Source: Pseudomaricurvus alkylphenolicus (GTDB taxonomy: Bacteria > Pseudomonadota > Gammaproteobacteria > Pseudomonadales > Cellvibrionaceae). From it: a DNA stretch of 64,000 nucleotides. Below are positions 42,423-50,229 of this stretch, one piece after another. Positions within the stretch are counted from its first letter, which is position 1, and every line of letters begins with the position of its first letter. The notes beneath the pieces were generated by a model that saw only the letters and a program-made list of their open reading frames with translations, was not told the origin of the DNA and searched no databases. A program made the position numbers and the translations under genes. The DNA lies in NCBI RefSeq assembly GCF_011683955.1, contig NZ_JAAQPI010000001.1, positions 434,001 through 498,000 of the forward strand, given 5' to 3'.

Positions 42423-44786
42423 TTATTCGAAGCTGTATTTCAGGCCCAGACCAATGGTTCTCGGACGCATAATGTAGGAGTAGATGTCACGCTGGGTCGA
42501 GTCCTGACGTGCGTACTTGGGGCCGCGCGTATTGGTGGGTGCCAATTCGTCTGTAAGGTTATCGGCAAACAGGCTGACACTGAAGTTGTCGCTGACCTCC
42601 CAGAATACAGAGGCGTTCAGCACACTGTAGCCATCAACCACCGTGAAGTTGTTGTTACTGTCGTTGATGTCCGTGGTTACCTCATCCACCCAGGAACCAT
42701 TGAGGTTGAAGACCAGCTCCGAACCTCTGAGCATATGGGAGTATGTCAGAGACGCTGTCACCATGTGATCGGGTACGCCGGGCAGCTTGTCACCATCGAA
42801 GCCGACAATGCCGGAGGTGGTAAAATCACCGGTCAGTTTTGCATCGGTGTAGGCGTAGCCAAATGTACCTTGCAGGTTTTCGGTAAAGTGAACCGTGGAT
42901 TCCATCTCCACACCACGAGATTGCGCGGTATCTCCGTTGGTCAAAATGGTGAAGCCGTTCACGGACGCTGTGGTCAGGATGACGTCATCCCAGTCAATCT
43001 GGAAGGCGGCGGCGGAAAACTGCACACGGTTATCGAACGCCGAACCTTTGGCACCAATTTCAAAGCTCAATGCCGTGTCGTTGGTGTAGGGCACCAGCTC
43101 CGCGGGCTCAGCCCAGGGACCCGCAGTCGGAATCCCGTTGGCACCACCGTTTCGGAAGCCCTGCGCCAGGGTGGTATAGAGCATAATGTCCGGTGTGATG
43201 TCGTAAGAGGTGTTGAACTTAAAGATACGGTCGTTAATGGTGTTTTCCTGGCTGGCACCGTAGATACCAAGAGCATCCACACCATCGTCAGAACACCAGG
43301 CGCCGCACAATGGCGAACGGTTAACCGTGTCGTTGCTGAACTCCTGCTCGAAGAAACGGGCACCGACGGTTACCTGCCACTGCTCAGTGATCTGGTAGGT
43401 CAGCTCGCCGAAAATCGCCTTGTCGATATTTTCGACTTTCTGGTTTAAGGAGTAGAACAGATCCGTCGGTTGACCCAGTGCCGCCAGAGTTGCCACCTGT
43501 GGCGCGTAGTAGTGATCCGTATCGGTGGCCCATTGATAGAAACCGCGGTGGTAGTCGTTGTTCAGCGCCTCGACTTCCTGCTTCAGGTAAAACGCGCCCA
43601 GAATCCAATTGAGATCACCGTCGCTGTTGGAAGTGAGGCGGAACTCCTGGGAAATGGTTTCCACATCTTTGAAGTATTCGCCGATCACCGCTTCGCGGGG
43701 AAAACCGTTGTAATAAAAGCCCGCCCAGTAACCTTCGTTGTAGTAAGCCGCGGATTGGTCGCCGATTAACTCAGACTCGCTCTCAAACATAGAGGTCGCG
43801 GAGGTCAGAGTGGCAAAACCCAGATCGGCTTCCACCTCGATATTGGTCAGGCTCAGTTCGCGGTCCGCGCCCTCACGAATCCGTTGTAAATGGGTGTGGT
43901 CACCCCCATCCGGATGTTCGTTATTGCTGACCTGCCTGTCGTCGATACTGTCTTCCTGTTGCTGGTGGCTGACCAGCAGACTCAACGTGTCGCTGATGTC
44001 CCACAGGTAGGTTAAGCGTGCGTGTTTGATCATCTCTCCGTTCGAACCGCTTTTGTGAGATTCCAGCGGTTGGCTGTTGACGTCGCCAGGGTCGATTCCG
44101 ACCGGTTGATTGTTATCATCGAAGACTCGGAGTCTGGCGGCGTCGATAAAGCCCTGGTTATCCACATAGCCGACCACTGCTCTCAGAGCCATATCGTCAT
44201 TCAAGGCGGCATTGATAACGGCAAAGGAATCAGAATTAATACCACTGCTCTCACCGGTGTGTGAAATGCGAGAGTGCATCTCGACATAGGACTGCTCGGT
44301 GTCCGGCTCTTTATTGATATAGCGAATCGTCCCACCCAGGGAACCTGAACCATACAGTGTGCCCTGCGGGCCTCTCAATACTTCCACACGTTCGATGTCT
44401 TTCAGGTAAACGTTGTAAAACAGAGGCGTTTCACCCACGTAAACCGATACCGTTGGTGCGGCTACCGTCGCGAAGTCGGTAAAACCCGAGCTGCTGGTAT
44501 TGAGGCCGCGAATAATCAGACCGCTGTTAATACCGGAATCACGGGAGCCGGTATCGGTGTAGGCAAGACCGGGAACGGAATCAGCCAACTTGGAAAAGTC
44601 GGTGATGCCCTGGCGTTCCAGCGTTTCGGAAGTGGTCGCGGAAATATTGTAGGGAACATCCATGGTGGACTGGGCGCGCTTGGTCGCGGTCACCACAACC
44701 TCTTCGATTTGGAATGCCTGGGTCGTTGCAGACTGCAGTCCGGCAATCACAATCGCGTTTGCAAGATAATTTAACTTCGCCTTCAT
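42423..44786 (-). CDS. TonB-dependent outer-membrane receptor (2-oxo acid branch operon)
   Basis: The protein has about 787 residues from the ATG at 44786, where GGAGA lies eight bases upstream; the 58 upstream in-frame codons lack a signal peptide and are excluded. A signal peptide, the TonB box-like IEEVVVTATKR, plug (VEVLRGPQGTLYGSGSLGG) and beta-barrel ending RTIGLGLKYSFE are present. It heads the seven-gene operon running down to 33654 and presumably imports that pathway's substrate. The final residue is Glu after Phe, slightly unlike the usual terminal aromatic. Confidence 0.93.
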   Translation of the reverse strand: MKAKLNYLANAIVIAGLQSATTQAFQIEEVVVTATKRAQSTMDVPYNISATTSETLERQGITDFSKLADSVPGLAYTDTGSRDSGINSGLIIRGLNTSSSGFTDFATVAAPTVSVYVGETPLFYNVYLKDIERVEVLRGPQGTLYGSGSLGGTIRYINKEPDTEQSYVEMHSRISHTGESSGINSDSFAVINAALNDDMALRAVVGYVDNQGFIDAARLRVFDDNNQPVGIDPGDVNSQPLESHKSGSNGEMIKHARLTYLWDISDTLSLLVSHQQQEDSIDDRQVSNNEHPDGGDHTHLQRIREGADRELSLTNIEVEADLGFATLTSATSMFESESELIGDQSAAYYNEGYWAGFYYNGFPREAVIGEYFKDVETISQEFRLTSNSDGDLNWILGAFYLKQEVEALNNDYHRGFYQWATDTDHYYAPQVATLAALGQPTDLFYSLNQKVENIDKAIFGELTYQITEQWQVTVGARFFEQEFSNDTVNRSPLCGAWCSDDGVDALGIYGASQENTINDRIFKFNTSYDITPDIMLYTTLAQGFRNGGANGIPTAGPWAEPAELVPYTNDTALSFEIGAKGSAFDNRVQFSAAAFQIDWDDVILTTASVNGFTILTNGDTAQSRGVEMESTVHFTENLQGTFGYAYTDAKLTGDFTTSGIVGFDGDKLPGVPDHMVTASLTYSHMLRGSELVFNLNGSWVDEVTTDINDSNNNFTVVDGYSVLNASVFWEVSDNFSVSLFADNLTDELAPTNTRGPKYARQDSTQRDIYSYIMRPRTIGLGLKYSFE

Positions 44787-45169
44787 TCTTGATCTCTCCG
44801 TTATCGTTTTGAATCTATTGTTATCTCTGTGGGATCGAAATCCGGTGCTGGAGCGGCGCCGGTGACGTGATAAAAATATGACACGATCAACCGGCACCAA
44901 CAACCGCCATCCAACCTCTGCCCAAACACCACCGGGACGAATAAAGTCAATATAAATCAAAGACTTGTAGAATCCGGTTTATATTATCTAACCGTCGACT
45001 TAGGTATTCTCAAGTATAATTCAAGGTGCTGGAGGCGCCTGGAACAGACCGATGAAAATAGCTCAACTGCACTGAAGTTTTCTCATGCATCTTGTGCGTG
45101 ATAGACATAGGATGCACAGACAAAGGCATGTAAGCTTTGGAGCTAAATAATGCACAAGAGGTAGATTCT
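44787..45169. other. divergent promoter region, TonB receptor / MFS transporter
   Basis: These 383 bases hold no credible gene. Inverted repeats are TGCATC/GATGCA (45086-45091, 45111-45116) and TCTTGTGC/GCACAAGA (45090-45097, 45152-45159). They could bind the LysR regulator encoded at 46461 or another factor, but no consensus is known. No strong sigma-70 promoter was recognised. Confidence 0.4.
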
Positions 45170-46384
45170 GTGAGTTCAGCCGAGACGATTAACAGACCTT
45201 CGGTCATGGTGGCATCGACACTCTATATCGGTGTGGCTTTTCTGGTTTACAACATGCTGCCTATTGTCTTGAAGTCCGCCGGTGACTCTCTTGGCATCAA
45301 CGAGCAACAGATCGGCTATCTCGGCTCCATCTATATGGCTGGCTCGGCCATTTCCAACATTGTTGCTGTATTCTGGGTACGCCGCCTCAATTGGCGGACG
45401 ACGGTGTTCTGCACCTCTCTGCTCGCCGCTGTGTGCTACTTTTTTGCCGGTACCGCTGACTATTCATCGCTGCTGGTGCTGTTTCTGGTGATTGGCTTGG
45501 CCAACTCCGCCATTGTCTCCTGCGTATTTACCTGCATGGGTGATACCCGCAATCCCGACCGCGCGTTTGGATATGGTATTGGCTCACAGGTAACCCTCGC
45601 GGGTATTGGCGCCTTCTGCCTGCCGGTGTTTATTATCCCCAGCTGGCAGTTTCAGGGAGTGGCTCTGTTTCTCTGCGCCTGTGCGTTGTTGACCTTGCCA
45701 CTGGCCAAATGGATGCCGGCGGGAGGCGCCAAGAGCATCGTGGTAGATACCCACACCGCCGCGAAAAACGCCGTTTCCCGAATATCACCGTTAACCACTA
45801 TGCTGTGGGGATTTGTCGGGCTGTTTATCTATTTCGCCGGGCAATCCGGTATTTGGGCCTTTTTTGGCCAAATCGGGGGTGAGGGTGGATTAAGTGACCA
45901 GCAATTGGGGCTGATTTTTGGCCCTACTCTGATTTTCAGTGCGGTAGGCGGCTTCCTCTCGGGATGGTTTTCCAAGCGTTACGATCGTCGCTTTCTGATT
46001 ACCGGGGCGATTGCGCTTGGTATTGTTTCCCTGTTAATCCTATTAACCCCGTTCGGCATCAACTTCTGGATGTTTTCATTGGCGGTATTACTGTATTGCA
46101 TTTCCTGGAACTTTGTAATGCCCTTTTTTATGACCATCATTATCGAAGGTGATATCAGTGGTCGCTTTGCCCCCCTGGTACCGGCCTGCCAGCTGTTTGG
46201 TTCTGTCGTCGGACCGGCGGCCTCCGGGCATCTGATTTTTGACGGCAGCTACCTCTATGTCTATCTATTCGCGATTGCTTCCGTTTCCCTGTGTGCCTTT
46301 ATCTTTGTGACCTTGGATACACTCAGCGGCCGCAGCGAGCCGGACGTATTGAGTGGCGCCGAGCTGGAGGCACAGTCCGGCTGA
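45170..46384 (+). CDS. MFS transporter
   Basis: About 404 residues from the GTG at 45170, which has GAGG eight bases upstream; a TTG at 45137 is a less likely start. The protein has about twelve hydrophobic helices, with the cytoplasmic-loop signature FLSGWFSKRYDRRFL between helices 8 and 9. It resembles small-molecule importers of catabolic clusters. It is divergent from the TonB receptor, so the pair may move the same compound through the outer and inner membranes. The substrate is unknown. Confidence 0.85.
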   Translation: MSSAETINRPSVMVASTLYIGVAFLVYNMLPIVLKSAGDSLGINEQQIGYLGSIYMAGSAISNIVAVFWVRRLNWRTTVFCTSLLAAVCYFFAGTADYSSLLVLFLVIGLANSAIVSCVFTCMGDTRNPDRAFGYGIGSQVTLAGIGAFCLPVFIIPSWQFQGVALFLCACALLTLPLAKWMPAGGAKSIVVDTHTAAKNAVSRISPLTTMLWGFVGLFIYFAGQSGIWAFFGQIGGEGGLSDQQLGLIFGPTLIFSAVGGFLSGWFSKRYDRRFLITGAIALGIVSLLILLTPFGINFWMFSLAVLLYCISWNFVMPFFMTIIIEGDISGRFAPLVPACQLFGSVVGPAASGHLIFDGSYLYVYLFAIASVSLCAFIFVTLDTLSGRSEPDVLSGAELEAQSG

Positions 46385-46460
46385 TATTGCTTTCGCGCCC
46401 AAATAGGTTAGCCTTGAAGTATCCCCATAATTCCAATTTTCTAACTTATGGCTCACTGAG

Positions 46461-47411
46461 ATGAAGCGATATCTTCCCCCACTGAATTCCTTGCGGGCGT
46501 TTGAAGCAGCGGCACGCCACTGCAGCTTCCGCCACGCGGCAGAGGAGCTCAATGTCAGTCACTCCGCCATCAGTCACCAGATAAAACTGTTGGAATCCCA
46601 ACTCGGGACCGAGCTGTTTCATCGCAGCGTTCGCTCCGTAGAGCTGTCTGACGCCGGTCAAATTTACTATCCCATTCTGCGCGATGCCTTTGACCGCATT
46701 GCTGATGGTACCGAGCGTGTGCGCGCCAATGTCCGCAGCACCGTGCTCACGGTTCAGGTCTATGTGACCTTTGCCGTGGGATGGTTGATTCCCCGGTTGA
46801 TCGACTTCCAGAAGAGACATCCGGAAATCCAGGTGCATATCAACTCCTCCCATATCGATGCCGACTTTCAGCGCAGCGATGTGGATGTGTGCGTATTAAT
46901 GGGTTACAAGGTACAGCCCGAAGTGCACTACGAGTACCTGTTTACCTCAGAAATTTTTCCGGTCTGCAGCCCAAAGCTGTTAGAAGAAGGACCTCGCCTG
47001 AAAAAACCTCAGGATCTGACCAACCATAATCTGCTTTACATCAATCACGCCGAACAAGACTGGCCCAATTGGTTTGAAGCGGCGGGTGTTCACAGTGAAA
47101 GTACTAACCAGGGTATTCGCTTTGACAGCTATTCCCTGGCTCTGGAGGCTGCCGTCGACGGCGCCGGCGTCGCCCTGGCCCTGCAACCGTTTGGCATGTC
47201 TGATGTGCGTGCCGGCCGTCTGGTTGAGCCGTTCGATATTAAAGCCCCCGCTTTTGGCGACTGGTACCTGGCGTATCGGGAAAATCGCCGTAACAGCGCC
47301 AAGGTCAAGGCGTTTCAAAAATGGCTGTTGGAACAAGTCAGTGAAGACCCCGACATGTCCATAAAAAGCCAGCAGGACGCGACCGATTCATCAAATTCAA
47401 CCAGTGGGTGA
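46461..47411 (+). CDS. LysR-family regulator, GcvA-like
   Basis: The protein has 316 residues. The N-terminal winged HTH is evident (LNSLRAFEAAARHCSFRHAA, then ELNVSHSAISHQIKLLE), with the GcvA-type LFHRSVRSVELSDAG following. The effector-binding domain spans about residues 90-295. It lies 76 bp after the MFS gene and before an Fe(II)-type oxygenase gene. It may control either side or the divergent 44787-45169 promoter. Its operator is not identified. Confidence 0.9.
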   Translation: MKRYLPPLNSLRAFEAAARHCSFRHAAEELNVSHSAISHQIKLLESQLGTELFHRSVRSVELSDAGQIYYPILRDAFDRIADGTERVRANVRSTVLTVQVYVTFAVGWLIPRLIDFQKRHPEIQVHINSSHIDADFQRSDVDVCVLMGYKVQPEVHYEYLFTSEIFPVCSPKLLEEGPRLKKPQDLTNHNLLYINHAEQDWPNWFEAAGVHSESTNQGIRFDSYSLALEAAVDGAGVALALQPFGMSDVRAGRLVEPFDIKAPAFGDWYLAYRENRRNSAKVKAFQKWLLEQVSEDPDMSIKSQQDATDSSNSTSG

Positions 47412-47523
47412 ATTTCTTGAACCAATGGTTGAGGGAAACTCGTTTGACCCCCAGGGCTATAACCCTAAAATCAGTAAGGAATAAAAACACTGTTACATAG
47501 CGAGAGATAAGAGGTTATTGCTT

Positions 47524-48522
47524 ATGTTAGCTTCTCCACTGGCGTTCCCACTCGACCAACCCGCCGAATACGAAACCCTGACCAACGAACCTGTGTACGA
47601 CCCTGGCGTGCACCTGGCATTGCAAAAACCGGACAATGTGGAATCTCTGGCAGACTTTGGCTACCCGCAAAGTGAAATTGACCAGTGCCCCAGCCCGGTT
47701 GCCGTCGCTGGTCCCTTTAGAGTTTTGTCTGATGAAGGCACCCGTGCAGTAAAACAAGTATTGGATCAACTGCGCTGTACCGCCGAATCAGATGAAGGCA
47801 ATCGCGCCCCCAACTATCTGGCCGGCGGTGTCTACAAATCCCGTTTTTTGCGTGACCTCTGCCAATGCCCTGTCTTAATTCAGATGCTGTCTGAGGTGGC
47901 CGGTACTCAACTCGCCGTGCATTCGATTCCCCACCAACAGCTGTACGTTAACTTCGCGCCCGAAGATGTCAGCAAGGCGGTAGACAATTGGCATATCGAT
48001 TCCATCGATTTCGATTGCGTGATTTTGTTGGAAGATCCTTCGACATTTGAGGGCGGACACTTCCAGTATTTCCGTGGCACCGATGAAGAAGCGGCAAAAC
48101 TGTTTGATACCTCACCGGAACAACTGCCTCGGGGATTCCCCATTGAACTGCCCGAGGAGCGGGTGGCAACCGTGCAGAAGGAAAATCCTGGCGATGCCGT
48201 CTTTCAACAGGGCAGTCGGGTGGTGCACCGTGCGGAGAAGCTGCACCGCGCCGCCGACCGAACCACCCTGGTAATCAGCTATGTCAACAGCGATGTGAAC
48301 TACCGGGACATGAACAACATCCAGGAGATGCTCAGCTGGCATCACCCCGGCACGGCACCGGAATTGGCGAGGCACTGCGCCTGGCGGGCCCAGACCCGCC
48401 TCTCTGAACTGACAGAGACTCTGTCGATTAAAACCACTGAAGCCGATGTGCTGAAACAGCTCAAATTTGCGGTCAAGGATGTGAACCATTTGATCGGGCT
48501 GTTGGATCAACGCCAGAAGTAA
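47524..48522 (+). CDS. predicted Fe(II)/2-oxoglutarate-dependent oxygenase
   Basis: The protein has about 332 residues from the ATG at 47524 (GAGG nine bases upstream). Near the middle lies WHIDSIDFD with His157 and Asp159, later RVVHRAEK with His235, and Arg246 in ADRTTLVISY: the HxD...H plus Arg pattern of the double-stranded beta-helix oxygenases. It could hydroxylate or halogenate a small substrate; metal and co-substrate are inferred. The gene is monocistronic by appearance, between LysR and AbgT genes, with a hairpin 13 bases after its stop. No close family was recognised. Confidence 0.65.
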   Translation: MLASPLAFPLDQPAEYETLTNEPVYDPGVHLALQKPDNVESLADFGYPQSEIDQCPSPVAVAGPFRVLSDEGTRAVKQVLDQLRCTAESDEGNRAPNYLAGGVYKSRFLRDLCQCPVLIQMLSEVAGTQLAVHSIPHQQLYVNFAPEDVSKAVDNWHIDSIDFDCVILLEDPSTFEGGHFQYFRGTDEEAAKLFDTSPEQLPRGFPIELPEERVATVQKENPGDAVFQQGSRVVHRAEKLHRAADRTTLVISYVNSDVNYRDMNNIQEMLSWHHPGTAPELARHCAWRAQTRLSELTETLSIKTTEADVLKQLKFAVKDVNHLIGLLDQRQK

Positions 48523-48534
48523 GCGCCTACATAC

Positions 48535-48562
48535 AGGGAGCTGGCGTCGAGACAGCTCCCTT
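48535..48562 (+). terminator. hairpin after predicted 2OG oxygenase
   Basis: AGGGAGCTG (48535-48543) and CAGCTCCCT (48553-48561) form a perfect 9-bp stem with a 9-base loop. Only two T follow, so the terminator is likely but not ideal. Confidence 0.5.
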
Positions 48563-48616
48563 CAACCAACTCCCTTTAGCCTGTACACTGCCCGTACACG
48601 CTGAAGGGACCCATCG

Positions 48617-50152
48617 ATGACCGATCACAATTCCTGGATATACCGCGCGCTGTTTACCATTGAGCGCGCGGGCAACCGCCTGCCCCACCCCACTCTCCTG
48701 TTTGTTTATCTCTGTGCCTTTGTGCTGCTGCTGTCTGCTTTTTGTGCATGGCTGGAGGTACAGGCCGTTCACCCGGTCAGTGGCAATACCATTGAGGCGG
48801 CCAACCTGATCAGCCGGGACGGGTTGCACCAAATGCTGTCCAAGGCCGTCACCAACTTTACCCACTTTGCCCCCGTGGGTACCGTACTGGTGGCAATTAT
48901 GGGCATCGGCGTGGCGGAACACAGTGGTCTGATGGCGGCGGCCCTCAAGGCTTCGGTTCTAAAAGCCCCCCGCCGTCTGCTGAGTTTTATGGTGGTGCTG
49001 GTGGGTGTGCTGTCCAGTCTTGCCGCCGATACCGGTTATGTGGTGTTGATACCCCTGGCGGCCATTATCTTCCAGGCGGCGGGTCGGCATCCGGTACTGG
49101 GTATCGCTGCGGCGTTTGCCGGGGTGTCGGGTGGCTTTAGTGCCAACCTGCTGATTGGCCCCATCGACGCCTTATTGGCCGGTATTTCTACCGAAGCAGC
49201 CCAAATGGTGGCGGCGGATTACGAAGTAAACGCGGCCGGTAACTATTACTTTATTGTGGGTTCGACGCTGTTGATCGGCCTGATGGGAACTTGGGTGACT
49301 GAGAAGATCATCGCTCCGAGGCTGGAAAATGCCGAATACAGCCACGATCATGTCGACAGCGATTGGGATCACGAACTCAGCCAGGAAGAAAGAAAAGGCC
49401 TGCGGGCGGTAGGCATCTTCAGTCTGGTGTTTATCGGTTTGTTGTTGTGGGCCATTCTGCCCGAAGACGGCATTTTGCGGGATGATCAGGGCGGTGTTCT
49501 AAAATCACCCTTTATCAAAGGCATCGTGGTGATCATCGCCATTTACGGCGCCCTGGCCGGTTATGTGTTTGGTCGTGTGTCCGGTTCTTACGGTGATGCC
49601 AAAGACATGATTACCGGTATGGAAACCAGCATGGGCACCATGGCTTCGTATCTCGTGCTTATGTTTTTTGCCGCCCAATTTGTCAACTATTTTGGCTGGA
49701 GCCAGCTCGGTATTATCGCCGCGATCAGCGGCGCGGAATTGCTGCAGGCCTTACAGCTGAATCAGTCCCTGTTGCTGGTCGGGTTTGTGTTACTGGCCGC
49801 GATGCTGAATTTGCTGATTGGCAGTGCATCTGCCAAGTGGGCGCTGATTGCGCCGGTGTTTGTGCCCATGTTCTTTTTGACGGGCATCTCTCCAGAGGCC
49901 GCGCAGGTGGCTTATCGCATCGGCGACAGTTCCACCAATATCATTACACCGCTGATGCCTTACTTTGGTGTCGTGGTGGCGTTTGTACAGAAGTACGATA
50001 AAGACGCCGGTATCGGTACCATTATCGCAACCATGTTGCCTTATTCGGTGGCGTTTTTAGTGCTGTGGTCGCTGTTTTTGGTGGTATGGATTATGGCTGG
50101 GGTACCCTTGGGGCCGGGGGTTGAGACCTTTTTGCCTGCAGCGGCGAACTAA
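48617..50152 (+). CDS. AbgT-family transporter
   Basis: This 511-residue polytopic protein matches the AbgT (p-aminobenzoyl-glutamate transporter) family: the N-terminal RLPHPTLLFVYLCAFVLLL, THFAPVGTVLVAIMGIGVAE, DTGYVVLIPLAAIIF and the C-terminal IGDSSTNIITPLMPYFGV. About ten to eleven transmembrane segments are visible. AbgT proteins import p-aminobenzoyl-glutamate or export drugs in exchange for protons. AAGGG upstream of the ATG supports the start. An efficient terminator ends it. There is no AbgAB hydrolase beside it, so the cargo is uncertain. Confidence 0.93.
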   Translation: MTDHNSWIYRALFTIERAGNRLPHPTLLFVYLCAFVLLLSAFCAWLEVQAVHPVSGNTIEAANLISRDGLHQMLSKAVTNFTHFAPVGTVLVAIMGIGVAEHSGLMAAALKASVLKAPRRLLSFMVVLVGVLSSLAADTGYVVLIPLAAIIFQAAGRHPVLGIAAAFAGVSGGFSANLLIGPIDALLAGISTEAAQMVAADYEVNAAGNYYFIVGSTLLIGLMGTWVTEKIIAPRLENAEYSHDHVDSDWDHELSQEERKGLRAVGIFSLVFIGLLLWAILPEDGILRDDQGGVLKSPFIKGIVVIIAIYGALAGYVFGRVSGSYGDAKDMITGMETSMGTMASYLVLMFFAAQFVNYFGWSQLGIIAAISGAELLQALQLNQSLLLVGFVLLAAMLNLLIGSASAKWALIAPVFVPMFFLTGISPEAAQVAYRIGDSSTNIITPLMPYFGVVVAFVQKYDKDAGIGTIIATMLPYSVAFLVLWSLFLVVWIMAGVPLGPGVETFLPAAAN

Positions 50153-50173
50153 CGACGCACTGCCGTCAATTCG

Positions 50174-50198
50174 GGGGAGCGACGGTGCTCCCCTTTTT
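50174..50198 (+). terminator. intrinsic terminator after AbgT gene
   Basis: GGGGAGC (50174-50180), a six-base loop and GCTCCCC (50187-50193) are followed by five T. It separates the converging AbgT and TonB receptor genes. Confidence 0.85.
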
Positions 50199-50229
50199 AT
50201 GCTTCAACGAATCCTTTCAGGTTTACCGA

